A stretch of DNA of 64,000 bases. It comes from Papilionanthe hookeriana x Papilionanthe teres. Its lineage: Eukaryota > Streptophyta > Magnoliopsida > Asparagales > Orchidaceae. Positions 1 through 10,997 of the stretch are shown here, piece by piece. Made by a program: the position numbers and the translations under genes. Numbering within the stretch: position 1 is the first letter of the stretch; the number at the start of each line of letters is the position of its first letter. Below the pieces are notes generated by a model. That model searched no databases. It was given only the letters and a program-made list of their open reading frames with translations, and had not been told where the DNA came from. The stretch spans positions 118,601,738 to 118,665,737 of the forward strand of contig CM040423.1 of NCBI GenBank assembly GCA_022702705.1. The letters run 5' to 3'.

Positions 1-1560
1 TGAGTTTATGAAGAAAAGAGTAAAAAATGAGTAAAAGGAGCAAAAATGAGCCAAGTGAAGAAAAGAAGAAAAAAGGCTGATTCTGGCGCCTTGGCGCCAG
101 ACTCAACAGAGAAATCTAGAGAGTTCTTGAACGGTTTTGTGATGGTTATTGATGACTCAGAAGCAATCTAGAAGTCTCTGGACATATTCTCATATGTTAT
201 AAACATGTTACAATGAATATAGACACACGGAATCGGTTATTCAACGAAGATGTGCGACTCAAAATCTGAAGCAACGCGTCCATTCACGCAAGAAACCGGC
301 GCCAAGGCGCCAGATCTGGCTCCTAGGCGCCATAGTTACCTTATAGAATATTCAATGTATTTGGATGAATTTTGAAGATATGTCTAAAGCAACCCCTGGT
401 CATTTTTGAAGCTTTATAAATAGAGGGCATTTCTACAGCAAAAGGGGGTCGTTTTGGAGTGTGTAAGTGACATAAGAGTGAAAGAGGTGTGCCATTTCAT
501 TTAGTTCAAGTGTAGGTAGTGTTATTTTCTGTTCTATATTGAGACTTCAGAGTGTTTATAGTGTAATTGCTGGAGTTGGAGTCTTGTAAAAGTCAGTCGA
601 AGTCAGAGAAACTTCAAAGGCTTGTTTGGGTATCATTCAAGATAAGCATTTATAATTTGGTTCTTAAGTTTTCTAATTTGAATTTGAATTATATAAATAT
701 GGTTTGTTGTGTGAATCATTTGCTTTCTGAGTAGTTTTCTTCTCTTTCTCCTTATGAATATGAAATGATTTATATAAGGATTTAATTTAGTTTTGAGAAC
801 TTATTTCTCTTCATCCATAATTTGTGATGATACTTACCTAATTTTCATTTACACTACAACTTGATCACTTGTAATGTTAAAATCTGAGGAGAGTTCTTAA
901 GATCTGATCGTGGGCTAAGAGTTCTTAACTTGTAAGTATCACATTTCTCTTGGAAAGGTTGATGGTAAATCCTTAAAGGAGGAGGTGTGAATAGATAGGG
1001 AGATAAATCTTTGAAGGGCGTATAATTGAATATGTTTTTAAAGTGACAGACTAAATTCTATCAATTTGGTTTAAGAGGAGGTGACAGGTCACTAGTAGGC
1101 CTGACCATAGGCACTCTTGGGGGGGAAACTAGAAGTGAGAGCCTAGAAAATCGTCCCTTACTAATAACAATACATTCTGATCCAATCTTCTAAAACTAGA
1201 CAATGTTCTTTATACGGTGAGTCAAAGGGTAAAGAATATATATGCTTCTATTCGTTACAATACCACATTCTGTAAGTTCTCAAACTAATTTAGATTTTTA
1301 CTAATCATTAAATATTTCGTATGGGGGAAAGAATCTTTGTTTATTGTGTTAAAGAATTTAAATTACGATTTTATTTACAATTGCTACTTTAATAACTTAC
1401 ATATTTGTTAGTTGATTAGTTTATAAATAGATTTTCATCTTTCTTTATTAATTATTCGTACTTAACCTTCCCCGTGGGATCGATATCTGGGGTTTAATCA
1501 GAAAGCTCTATATTACTTGAAACGATACGTATACTTTTGTAGTACCCCTAATGTATGATT
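1..1560 (+). repeat. Athila-like LTR remnant, left end outside the window
   Basis: Non-coding. Near 1470-1560 it carries the block GTGGGATCGATA, then TATTACTTG, then ACGTATACTT. The same order is seen in reverse complement near the outer ends of the minus-strand Athila LTRs at 22270-22350 and 29960-30030. This marks it as the 3' part of an Athila-type LTR in plus orientation. No tRNA-Asp-type primer site follows, so it is a truncated or solo LTR. Three GGCGCC-rich inverted motifs lie at 83-100 and 297-332. The exact right end is inferred from where similarity fades. Confidence 0.6.
83..100. repeat. GGCGCC palindrome in LTR, first of three
   Basis: CTGGCGCCTTGGCGCCAG has 8-bp perfect arms around a 2-bp centre. 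Related motifs follow at 297-313 and 315-332. Function is unknown; the position inside an LTR upstream region makes a protein-binding or hairpin element conceivable. Confidence 0.6.
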
Positions 1561-2620
1561 TATATTTACTTATAAAAATTTTAATTATTAATTATCGTAC
1601 ACTAGCCGCTTAATCTGATTTGTGGTCAAGTTTGGTCATAATTTTATAAGCTATTTTACATGCATAATTTCGGTCGGGTCAAGGGACACATGGGATGATG
1701 CTTTGAGCTAATCAAAAGCTCTTTAGGTGGATAATCTGGATCAGTATTCATCTGGTTTTACCTTTCAATGATTGATTCAAAGAAGCTTGGACTAGGTGAC
1801 ATGTGTCTCTCTCATGGATGAGTCATGGTGGATGATACCAAGCTCACCAATCAACGACTGGATTTACCCTGGTCTGGCTTGTTGTATCATCCATGTATTA
1901 TGGTTGATAGGTATTGGGTCATAAAAGAATCATTAGAAATGAGCCATTGTTCATGGGTTTGGGTTGGTTTTCTCTTAGAGCTTTATTTTTGGGCGAAATG
2001 GGTTCACTTTCCTCTTGGCCTAGACCCTAAGGAAATTTAAAAATCTACATAATTAGTTAAATAAATAAATAATTAACTAATTAAATTATGGGTGTTGACC
2101 CCATTGTTGCAATTTGGTCCCCTACATGGTGTGGAGTCATAGCTATGTTGGGTGTTGCTCAATTGGATAGGGATGTGGTAAATTTATCCTAATTTGCTCA
2201 AAAGTGTGGTAGGCCCAATTGATTTTGAACTTCATATGGTGCCATCAATTTGTTTTCACAAAAAGGCAGATTAGAGTTTGGGGGGATTTTTAGGGTTTGG
2301 TAGTGTTAGGGAGGTCCTTAGTGAGGCTAGGGAACAATTTAAGCAAAACCCTCTCCCAAGGTGGATTTCATGGTCAAATTGGTTTCTATGGTCCATAAGC
2401 AAGTCCCTAGGGTTTTTGGTTGATTAGGTTGTTCTAGGTCATGTCTTTACCCATGTGGTAACCTATGATTCCACAATTGGTCAAAACCCTAGAGCCACTC
2501 AACCATGGGTTGAGGGCTTGGGCATACACAGGTGGGGCCAAGAAGGCACAACCATTGCCTAGGATCATGTGCTAGTGGGAGGGGTGAGTATCACAAAAGT
2601 GAGATCGACAAGTAATAACT
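1561..2620. other. Non-coding stretch, no gene seen
   Basis: No convincing reading frame; the longest open frame, 1825-2040, has no recognisable motif. The second half is rich in GGGTTT and TTGGT words, reminiscent of degenerate gypsy LTR sequence, but I could not match it to any other block in the window. Confidence 0.5.
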
Positions 2621-4229
2621 GAGAGAAATAGAAAATTCAATTTTGAAATTACTTATTGCATATTCATAAAGTAGTTGGATTTTTAAAATCAAGGTTTCTT
2701 TGTATCAATAAAGGCTTTAAACAATTTTATTTAATATTTATAGTTAGTTTTAAATGAAACATTATCACATATTTTTATTTTAAAAATTAAAAATTCATTA
2801 GAGTTTTGAATATTTGAGAATTTATTTAGTTTTAGAAAAGAATTTAAAATCACCCTTTCAAAATGTATAGTACTGAATATTAATTAGGGTTTTGAGCTAG
2901 TGCTTAGACTTCACATTTAAAATTCATCATTTATCCTCATGCAAACAATATCGTACTTGACTACATTATATTTCCTAGTACAAAATTGCAGGCAGTAATC
3001 CCCCTTACTGTTTTACACTATTATTTTCCTTCTGTTTTGCTACTTTGTGATTGAGTAAAACATTTCAAATGTAACCACATTTTCTTCTACTGTCAAATTA
3101 TTTTGTTGGAGGTGGTGGAACTTCAAGAGGAGATCTTGATGGTATTGTCTTGTCATGTATTTACGTTGAAAGTTTTTTTTCAAGTTTACCTAGAAGTTAA
3201 TATTGCTTCACCCTTTATAATTGCCTGTTCGTTTTGGATTTTCCCATCATAATGAGGTATTATTCTCTAATTTCATTTTTACCAATTTAACAAGACAATC
3301 AGGAAAGATTTCTTTAAATTCAAACACCCCATCCATCATATGAAGCCAGAATACTTATTCATAAAGTTCGCATCTTCTATCAAAATCTTGGATGTCCACG
3401 TGGATTCCTATATTTGTCAAGTCTCGACAACCGACCCATTATCGAGTTCACCTATTTGAGTCATCATCAATAAAATTTTCTTTATGAAATGGCTTGATAT
3501 CTTCCTCTCCTTCAAATAAATCATTATCCACTACCCACCTTGTGATCTCTTTCCTCAGTTCAAATCTAGTGTGCCTATACTACAGCAGATTTATCCCCCT
3601 ACCAATATCTTTTATCCGTACTTCTTGTATTACTAATTGTTGGTCCCTTTAGGCTGCAACTTTCTAGCTTTAATAATATTTAAACAGCATAAGAGTTTTG
3701 AAACAAGTACTCCGGGATCAATTTCCTCAAGTTCCATCCCCATGTTCCAATTCCTTAGAGTTCAGTTTCTACCACAAGTAATTCAAGATACAATAATAAC
3801 AAGAAAATTGAAAAGTTATAATGCTTCCCAAAACTTCCCCACCTTCACTCCTTAGGCTAATCACATCTCTGAAGGCCACATGGTCATTAAAAAATAAAAT
3901 GAAAAAAATCCCTAACTAAACAAAAATATTAGAACAAACAAACAAATCAAGAATTAAGGCATTTGAAGTATATTGTTTCCAATTCAGTTTAGCTCTTGCG
4001 TCAAGAAGGGTTGTAGTGGATTTTTTATAAAAGTTTCTTGTAGTGGATTTTCTATTAAGAAGTCCAGAACTTTAATGACTTCCTTTCCAAATATTTTGTT
4101 GCCAAAATGATTTTTATGAAAAACAATTAGTTAATAGAAAGCATCAATTTATTTTGATTATTTAATATTTTTTATTCTGAATGTTGCGCAAAAAAAGTTT
4201 GGCTGGCTTTCAACGATGCAAATCTTTTA

Positions 4230-4497
4230 GGGGCTGTTCCGTATTATTTTTATTTTTATTATATTATTATTATTATTCTTTTTTTGTTTTTATTTTTTAA
4301 AACAATTTCTCTAATATTTATCACTTTTTTGTCTTTATATTTTTAAAAACAAATCAATTTAATTTTAGAAACGTTCAAGATATCAAAAATTTATTCTAAT
4401 ATTTTTGATGTCTTAAAATATCAAACATATTTTATTTTAAATTTAAATATAAATAAATTAAATTAAAATTAAAATTAACATCATCTCAAACGACCCT
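4230..4497. mobile_element. Possible short non-autonomous DNA element
   Basis: The left edge GGGGCTGTTCCG and right edge TCAAACGACCCT (read outward AGGGTCGTTTGA) resemble weak terminal inverted repeats of the GGGGCTGTTTGG kind common in plant hAT-like MITEs. The interior is very AT-rich. Arms match at only about half the positions and no clear target duplication was found. Confidence 0.25.
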
Positions 4498-4621
4498 TAT
4501 TGAATCCCTTATTTCCTTTGCTTTTTTTTTCCTCCAAGTAAATTATAATTCTTGTTCCTTAATTTTTTTAGAGCTGATTTTAGAGAGTTGCCAAGTAAAT
4601 AATACCAAACTTTCAAATAAC

Positions 4622-4661
4622 TTCATCGCACAACAAAAAGGAACACATGATTTACGTGGTA
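4622..4661 (+). repeat. Direct repeat, copy 1 (LTR-like fragment?)
   Basis: Shares the order ATCGCACAAC, then AACACAT, then ATTTACGTGG with 5639-5680. The TTTACGTGG word occurs in many plant copia LTRs, so these may be remnants of one old element. Weak evidence. Confidence 0.3.
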
Positions 4662-5638
4662 GAACATTTAAAAGGGAAAAAAATCACGAAAAATCCAGAG
4701 GAAGAACTTCACTAAAAACGAAGAATGATGGGCAATAAAGTTGAATACAAAAGCTCTTACTTGATTCCTCATTCTTTCTCAACTCATGACTTACATAGAA
4801 TTACAAAAAGAATACTTTCAACACGAAATATATTTGGTATAAAATTTATTAAGAAATTTATTTGGTGTGGAATTTCACATATATTTGGTATCAATTATTT
4901 TAAGCAATCTGTATAAATATTTGTTGGTAAGAAATTTCAAAGGATTATCTTATAAATTTCCATAGTGTCTTGATATTATACCAAGAGTGAAGCTGCAATT
5001 TGCATTCCGCTCTTCAAACCCTCTCAAGCTCATCTGTATTGAACACGAGTGTTTATCATCAGGTAAGTGACATAATCCAAAGTGCATGTCGGCGAGATTC
5101 TCCAAAATGCTGATTTTCTTTAATGTAACGTTATCTTAAGTGATGATATCTAAAAATAAAATGAAATTTGATAAGATATATTTGATTTGCTAATCTTACA
5201 TTAGCTATTTTGTCATATGAATAGCACTTTAACTATCACAAAAGACAATCATGACCATAAACCTCCCGCTAAACTCTCTATATAAGCCTCTCAACCAAAT
5301 GATTTCCCTTACAACAGACAATCCTCCTAGCATGAGATCACTGCTGACTATACAATTAATGTCGAGCAATGTTTCTTCTAGGTCTAACTAAATCAAGATA
5401 TCTTTCTATCTAGATTTGCAACAAAATAAAACTAGTAGACCCTTCAAGCTTCTCGACGTTGTACTTCAATGTGGTCATCTCCAAGAAGAAAAAAATGAAC
5501 TATGAATGATTTCACAAACGAAATCCATGATGAACAAAATCAATCTTACTGACGTTGAGGACGATGAAAGCTAAAAAGGAAAATCATGATCTCTATTATC
5601 ACTTGTTTAGTAAATAACTCATATTATCATTAAGAATG

Positions 5639-5680
5639 ATTAATCGCACAACCAAAAATGAACACATTATTTACGTGGGA
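5639..5680 (+). repeat. Direct repeat, copy 2 (LTR-like fragment?)
   Basis: Partner of the repeat at 4622-4661. It lies about 100 bp left of the tandem copia array, so the array landed in or beside an older repeat. Confidence 0.3.
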
Positions 5681-5779
5681 AAACCCATAGACCAAAAAAA
5701 TATAAAAATAATAATGGGGTTGCAAAAACAAAAATATCACCATCAATACAAGGTGAGCGAGGATAGAACTGAAGACGAC

Positions 5780-5784
5780 ATTTT
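5780..5784. repeat. Target site duplication ATTTT, left
   Basis: ATTTT immediately precedes the TGTTGG terminus of the leftmost LTR. The same five bases follow the CAACA terminus of the rightmost LTR at 19365-19369. A 5-bp duplication is the usual size for Ty1/copia integrase. Confidence 0.85.
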
Positions 5785-6107
5785 TGTTGGAATGGAGAGA
5801 CTTTTGGGATTTGGCAAAGGCTAGAAATTTATGGAAGAAGCTTCACTTTATTTTCTTTGCTTGATACAAACTCAAAGACTCCACCCCTATTTATACTAGT
5901 GACACCTCCTAAATTAACTGCTAGGATTGTGCCACCATAATTCTAATCCAATGGTTACAATAATTCCCCACCTACCACACAATAATTCAACACCTACCAT
6001 ACAATAATTCTACACCTACCACACCTACCACACATTCTAGAATAAGCTTCTAGATGAGGCTCTTATTAGAATTTTAAAACAACTAAAATCAAGTTTTAAT
6101 TTCAACA
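5785..6107 (-). repeat. LTR1 of copia array
   Basis: 323 bp, TGTTGG to CAACA on the plus strand. It is the 3' LTR of unit A. It shares the variant AATAATTCTAC (near 6003) with LTR4, whereas LTR2 and LTR3 have AATACTTCTAC. A TATAAATA box reads on the minus strand at 5888-5895. Several short repeats of the type CACCTACCA lie at 5968-6035. Confidence 0.92.
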
Positions 6108-6375
6108 CCCCTCTTAAACTTGATTTCGTGACTCCAAGTAAACTTCTCAATTTAATAAAGTCTTCACTTTTGAGTGGCTTGGTAAATATATCAACAACTT
6201 GATCTTGAGACTTCACGTATCGCACTTGTATCTCCTTTCTTTCGATGCATTCTCTGATGAAGTGATAGCGCGTATCAATGTGCTTGCTTCTATCGTGGAA
6301 AACTGGATTCTTTGCTAGTGTTATTGCAGACTTGTTATCGACAAAAATTTTGATCGCCTCTTCTTGTAGTAAACT
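6089..6375 (-). pseudogene. Unit A RNase H, C-terminal part
   Basis: Continues the RNase H domain after the stop at 6376. The conserved copia C-terminus is visible: residues like YVKSQDQVVDIFTKP and SLLGV, which sit at the end of pol. Unit A has one C fewer than units B and C at the polypurine tract on the plus strand, so the last residues run out of frame. In units B and C the pol stop codon lies inside the 3' LTR, about 18 bp from its edge; the equivalent codon here is 6089-6091. Broken by the upstream stop, so non-functional as read. Confidence 0.75.
6108..6117 (-). promoter_or_regulatory. Polypurine tract, unit A
   Basis: On the minus strand AAGAGGGG lies immediately before the LTR start TGTTGAAATT. 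It is the expected plus-strand DNA priming site for reverse transcription. Units B and C have one more G. Confidence 0.8.
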
Positions 6376-7860
6376 TTACTCTTTTAATAAGTTTCGAAGC
6401 CAAATTGCATGACAAACACATGAGGTTGCAGCCACGTACTCTGCTTCACACGTAGAAAGAGTGACAATTGGTTGTTTCTTTGACATCCAAGTGAAAGCAG
6501 TATCTCCTACGAAGAACACGAACCCCGTAGTGCTCTTTCGATCATCCATGTCTCCAGCCCAATCATCGTCACTATATCCTTCAAGCTTGAAATTGTTACA
6601 TGATGAGTAAAGTAAGCCAAAATCAATTGTACCTTTGATATAGCGCATAATTCTTTTAGCGGTCTTCAGGTGGGTAGCAGTTGGAGTCTCCATGTAGCGA
6701 CTGACAAATCCAACGAGCATAAAGGATATCTCGGCCTCGTGCATGTCGAAGTAACGCAAACTTCCAACCAAACTCTTGAAAATCGTTGGATCGATTCTTT
6801 TTCCCTCATCATACTTTGATAGCTTGACTCCGCATTCTACAGGGGTATTTATAGGTTGGCTATTATCCATCTTGAACTTCTTCAATATCTCCCTTGCATA
6901 ACCTTCTTGAGAGATGAAAATTCCATCCTTCGTTTGCTTGACTTCGATGCCAAGATAATATGTCATGAGCCTCATCTCGAACTCCTTCGTCATCGCTTCT
7001 TTGAACTTTTCAAACATGTTTGGATTATTTCCTGTGAAGGTCAAGTCATCAACATATAAACAAACAATCAAGATATTTCCATCATCATTCTTGATGTAAA
7101 GAGCATGCTCGTAAGGACACTTTATGAAGCCCTTCTCTTGCGGATACTTGTCTATTCGACTATTCCATGCTCTTGGTGCTTGCTTCAATCCATGAGAGAG
7201 CCTTTTTAGCTTTAGAACCTTGTCTTCTTGTCCTTTGACTTCATATCCCGGTGGTTGCCGAATGTAGACTATTTCTTCAAGTATTCCATTCAAAAAGGCG
7301 GATTTTACATCCAATTGATGTATTCTCCATTTATTTTGGGCTGCCAAAGAGATGATTAGTCTAATAGTTTCTAATCGAGCAACGAGGGCAAATACCTCAT
7401 CATAGTCGATGCTCGCTCTTTGATCGTAGCCTTTTGCCACCAATCTTTCTTTGTATCTTTCAATTTCTCCTTTGGAATTCTTCTTTGCTTTGTACACCCA
7501 TTTCACACCAATTGTCTTGTGCCCTTTTGGAAGTGAAGCTAGCTCCCATGTGTCGTTCTTCTCGATTGCCTTGATTTCTTCATCCATTGCATCTTTCCAC
7601 TTCTTGCTTTGTATGGCTTCTTGGAAATCCATGGGCTCACAATCGACAAAGAGACAAAAAAGAGTAAGATTATCTTGATTGTTAGTTACCTCATAAAGAT
7701 CTTGTAATCTTCTGAAGCGTGGTACTCTTTCACTTGAATGTTCTGTTGAATTTGATGGCAATGAGTCACTTTGAGTATTTGTAGTTAATGTTGTTTGTGG
7801 AGTAGTAGGCTCTTCTCTTGTTTGTTCGATTCGTGGCTGCTCTACGTCTTCTTCTTGCAA
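6376..7860 (-). CDS. Unit A reverse transcriptase / RNase H region of copia pol
   Basis: A 494-residue open frame. It starts in the acidic linker after integrase (EQPRIEQTREEPTTPQ), then carries the copia reverse transcriptase: TWELASLPKG near residue 104, AFLNG near 190, GLKQAPRAW near 224 and the catalytic LYVDDL near 268. It ends in RNase H (DDWAGDMDDRKSTTGFVFF, then TLSTCEAEYVAA). It makes cDNA from element RNA inside virus-like particles. A TTA-to-TAA change relative to unit B stops the frame at 6376, before the last RNase H residues. The GLMTYYLG block lacks TDIG, and one stretch after SLVGSLRY is scrambled by paired indels that unit B does not have. The first methionine is not the real start: pol is made as part of a polyprotein. 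Confidence 0.88.
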   Translation of the reverse strand: MQEEDVEQPRIEQTREEPTTPQTTLTTNTQSDSLPSNSTEHSSERVPRFRRLQDLYEVTNNQDNLTLFCLFVDCEPMDFQEAIQSKKWKDAMDEEIKAIEKNDTWELASLPKGHKTIGVKWVYKAKKNSKGEIERYKERLVAKGYDQRASIDYDEVFALVARLETIRLIISLAAQNKWRIHQLDVKSAFLNGILEEIVYIRQPPGYEVKGQEDKVLKLKRLSHGLKQAPRAWNSRIDKYPQEKGFIKCPYEHALYIKNDDGNILIVCLYVDDLTFTGNNPNMFEKFKEAMTKEFEMRLMTYYLGIEVKQTKDGIFISQEGYAREILKKFKMDNSQPINTPVECGVKLSKYDEGKRIDPTIFKSLVGSLRYFDMHEAEISFMLVGFVSRYMETPTATHLKTAKRIMRYIKGTIDFGLLYSSCNNFKLEGYSDDDWAGDMDDRKSTTGFVFFVGDTAFTWMSKKQPIVTLSTCEAEYVAATSCVCHAIWLRNLLKE

Positions 7861-7896
7861 GTATGGGAAAAAGTTGTAGTCCTCGTCATGTGATTC

Positions 7897-9338
7897 CTAA
7901 TCCCATTCTCCTCCTTCATCGAATATGACATCTCTGTCGATGATTGACTTCCCTGTATTTGGATTGTATAGCTTGTAGCCTTTCGAGTTGGTGTCGTAAC
8001 CAATGAAGATAAACTTCTCGCTCTTATCATCCAACTTGCTTCTTTTTTCTTCGGGTATGTGTACATGAGCTATGCATCCAAACACTCACAGATGAGAGAT
8101 GCCGGGCTTCCTTCCACTCCATGCTTCTTGTGGTGTCTTTCCCCACACACTTCTTGTTGGTGATCGGTTAGCCAAATAAACAGCACATGCGACTACTTCT
8201 GCCCAAAACTTCTTCGGTAATTTCTTGCTTTTTAACATGCTTCTTGCCATGTTAAGGATGGTTCTATTCTTCCTTTCTGCTACTCCATTTTGTTGGGGGA
8301 TCTTGGAACGGTTAGAAGTCGACGTATTCGTTGGCTTCACGTAATTCTTGAAATTCTTTCAAAGTGAATTCTCCCCTCGATCAGATCGCATAGCTTTGAT
8401 CTTGAGACCACTCTCCTTTTCTACATCTGCCTTAAACTTTTTGAACATTCCAAAAACCTCTGATTTTTGTTTTAAGAAATACACCCATGTTTTTCGTGAG
8501 AAATCATCTATGAAGAGAAGAAAATAGTTGCTCTTACCGAGTGAGTTTGGTTTTATTGGACCGCACACATCTGTATGTATGAGCTCAAGAGGCTTTTGGG
8601 CTCTTGAACTTGACTCCCTTGGAAAGCTTTTTCTGAAGTGTTTTCCAGTAAACATCCTTCACATAATTGATCGGGGTGGTTGATGCAAGGTAAGCCTCTC
8701 ACCATCTCTTTCTTTGAAAGCAATTCGAGTCCTCCGAAGTTGAGATGCCCAAATCGAAGATGCCAAAGCCAAGAAGCATCTTTATAACGAGTCTTGAGAC
8801 ATTTGGCAATATCGTTTTGAATGTTAAGCAAGAACATTCTATTTTTAGACATTGGCACCTTAGCAATCAAGTTACCAATATTGTCTTTTAAGAAGAGAGT
8901 ATTTTCTTTCAAGTGAATATCATATCCCTTCTCCAATAGTTGCCCTAAACACAAGATGTTGCTCTTCATATTCGGTACAAAGTAAACATTAGAAATAAAT
9001 TGATGCTTCCCATTTTTATGGCGGATGAGAATGTTACCTTTGCCTTTCACCTCTATCTTGGACTCATCTCCAAACGACACATTGCCGCTTACTGATTCGT
9101 CAAGCTCTACAAACATGCTTCGTCTCCCACACATATGGTTGCTTGCACCGGTGTCCGTGTACCATGTACTATCTTCACCTCTTTCATTGTCCTTGTATGC
9201 TAGTAGTAGCGTGCCATCTTTTTCTCTCTTTTCTTCTATGTAGTTGACTCTTTCATAAACTTTGTTCGTAGGAGCTCTACATTCTTTTGCATAATGCCCG
9301 AACTTGTTACAATTATAGCACTTAATTTGAGATTTATT
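7897..9338 (-). pseudogene. Unit A protease-integrase region of copia pol
   Basis: Reading leftward from 9338: the zinc knuckle of Gag (CYNCNKFGH type), the aspartic protease with WYxDTGASNHM, the pre-integrase His/Cys segment (LWHLRFGH ... CEGCLL) and the integrase core. Core acidic residues are visible in HTDVCGP (near 8570), MRSDRGE (near 8375) and NGVAERKN (near 8275). The integrase tail GYKLYNPNTGK is at about 7950. The stretch is spread over several frames (8553-9134, 8359-8655, 8086-8340, 7897-8085) because of single-base indels that differ between units, so at least part of the breakage may be sequence error. Role: polyprotein cleavage and insertion of cDNA. Confidence 0.85.
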
Positions 9339-10161
9339 TTACCTTGAATTTGAGCGCCCTCGACCACATCCTCTTGTGGATCTTTCTCCTTTCTCATAGT
9401 TATTGTTGGAACCCCACCCTTGCTTGCTAGCATGACCTCGTCCTTGTCCACCACCTCTTCCATGTTGGCTTCTAATATTGTTGAAGCTTTCATCTTTTAG
9501 AGTTGGTTGAATATTCGTCTTGAGAAGTTGTTCGACAATATCTTCATTCATCTTCTTCTTTTCTTCGTGGGCTTGCAATGAACCCAGAAGTTGCTCTATC
9601 GTCATCATTTGTAAATCCTTGGTTTCTTCGATAATAGTTGTGATACTATCAAATTTTGAATCTAATGAACGAAGAATCTTTTCCATGATAGCCACATCTT
9701 CTAACTTCTCTCCATTTCTTTTTAGTTGATTGGAAATTGTAATAACTCTAGAAAAGTAATCGGAGACCAACTCGCCTTCTTTCATATGCAAAATATCAAA
9801 TTGACTTCTTAAAGTTTGAAGTCGTACCTTTTTAACCTTATCTTCTCCTTTATACGAAACCTCGAGCTTCTTCCATGCTAGCTTGGCCGAAGTAGCACTT
9901 CGAGATCTTCTCAAAACCATCTTCATCTAAAGCTTGATAGATGAGGAAGAGAGCCTTCTTGTCTCTCTTTCGCAAGTCTCTTAAGCTCTCCTTTTGTGTT
10001 GTGGATAGAGCGGACTCGTCGCTTGGCTCATCGTAGCCTTTCTCCACAACCTCCCAAACATCATGCGCTCCAAGAAGTGCCTTCATCTTGATACTCCAAT
10101 TGTCGTAGATGCTTTCCTTAAGCATCGGGACTTGGAAGGAAACCATACCACCATTTGCCAT
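9339..10161 (-). pseudogene. Unit A Gag
   Basis: Starts at ATG 10161 (MANGGMVSFQVP), 24 bp downstream of the primer-binding site, and matches the copia Gag family (Retrotran_gag_2 type: YDNWSIKMKALLG, then DVWEVVEKGY). A CTTCGAG for CTTGAG change near 9900 shifts the frame at FEKIS; unit C reads through this point. The C-terminal part is rich in Gly and Arg (GRGGGQGRGHA) before a TAA stop at 9339-9341. That stop is shared by all three units and sits in an AGGTAA context. Gag forms the particle shell and binds RNA. Confidence 0.85.
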
Positions 10162-10183
10162 TGCTCTATAAAGGAACCTTTAG

Positions 10184-10195
10184 GCTCTGATACCA
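10184..10195 (-). promoter_or_regulatory. tRNA-Met primer-binding site, unit A
   Basis: On the minus strand TGGTATCAGAGC, three bases after the 5' LTR (LTR2). Complementary to the 3' end of initiator tRNA-Met, the usual primer for Ty1/copia minus-strand synthesis. Confidence 0.92.
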
Positions 10196-10198
10196 CTT

Positions 10199-10521
10199 TG
10201 TTGGAATGGAGAGACTTTTGGGATTTGGCAAAGGCTAGAAATTTATGGAAGAAGCTTCACTTTATTTTCTTTGCTTGATACAAACTCAAAGACTCCACCC
10301 TTATTTATACTAGTGACACCTCCTAAATTAACGGCTAGGATTGTGCCACCATAATTCTAATCCAATGGTTACAATAATTCCCCACCTACCACACAATAAT
10401 TCAACACCTACCATACAATACTTCTACACCTACCACACCTACCACACATTCTAGAATAAGCTTCTAGATGAGGCTCTTATTAGAATTTTAAAACAACTAA
10501 AATCAAGTTTTAATTTCAACA
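10199..10521 (-). repeat. LTR2 of copia array (shared by units A and B)
   Basis: 323 bp. It is at once the 5' LTR of unit A (primer site at 10184-10195) and the 3' LTR of unit B (polypurine tract at 10522). TATAAATA reads on the minus strand at 10302-10309. Carries the inner-LTR variant AATACTTCTAC. Confidence 0.92.
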
Positions 10522-10997
10522 CCCCCTCTTAAACTTGATTTTGTGACTCCAAGTAAACTTCTTAATTTAATAAAGTCTTCACTTTTGAGTGGCTTGGTAA
10601 ATATATCAGCAACTTGATCTTGAGACTTCACGTATCGCACTTGTATCTCCTTTCTTTCGATGCATTCTCTGATGAAGTGATAGCGCGTATCAATGTGCTT
10701 GCTTCTATCGTGGAAAACTGGATTCTTTGCTAGTGTTATTGCAGACTTGTTATCGACAAAAATTTTGATCGCCTCTTCTTGTAGTAAACTTAACTCTTTT
10801 AATAAGTTTCGAAGCCAAATTGCATGACAAACACATGAGGTTGCAGCCACGTACTCTGCTTCACACGTAGAAAGAGTGACAATTGGTTGTTTCTTTGACA
10901 TCCAAGTGAAAGCGAGTATCTCCTACGAAGAACACGAACCCCGTAGTGCTCTTTCGATCATCCATGTCTCCGGCCCAATCACTCGTCACTATATCCT
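10503..10997 (-). CDS. Unit B RNase H
   Basis: Open frame 10503-10901 gives 132 residues: TLSTCEAEYVAATS near the start (acidic catalytic residue in CEAEY), FVDNKSAITLAKNPV, then RSKHIDTRYHFIRE, and VADIFTKPLK close to the C-terminus. This is the best preserved RNase H in the array; VADIFTKP is the canonical form, whereas units A and C read VVD. The stop at 10503 lies inside LTR2. An extra G (GCGAG for GCAG, near 10912) separates this frame from the upstream reverse transcriptase frame. Confidence 0.85.
10522..10531 (-). promoter_or_regulatory. Polypurine tract, unit B
   Basis: Minus strand AAGAGGGGG directly before the LTR start TGTTGAAATT. Confidence 0.8.

Larger units (their letters stand above)
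2621..5779. other. AT-rich non-coding DNA
   Basis: Short open frames only (for example 3637-3855, 4725-4916, 5636-5824), none with a recognisable domain. Contains a possible hAT-like MITE (4230-4497) and a pair of diverged direct repeats about 1 kb apart (near 4622 and 5639). Confidence 0.6.
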
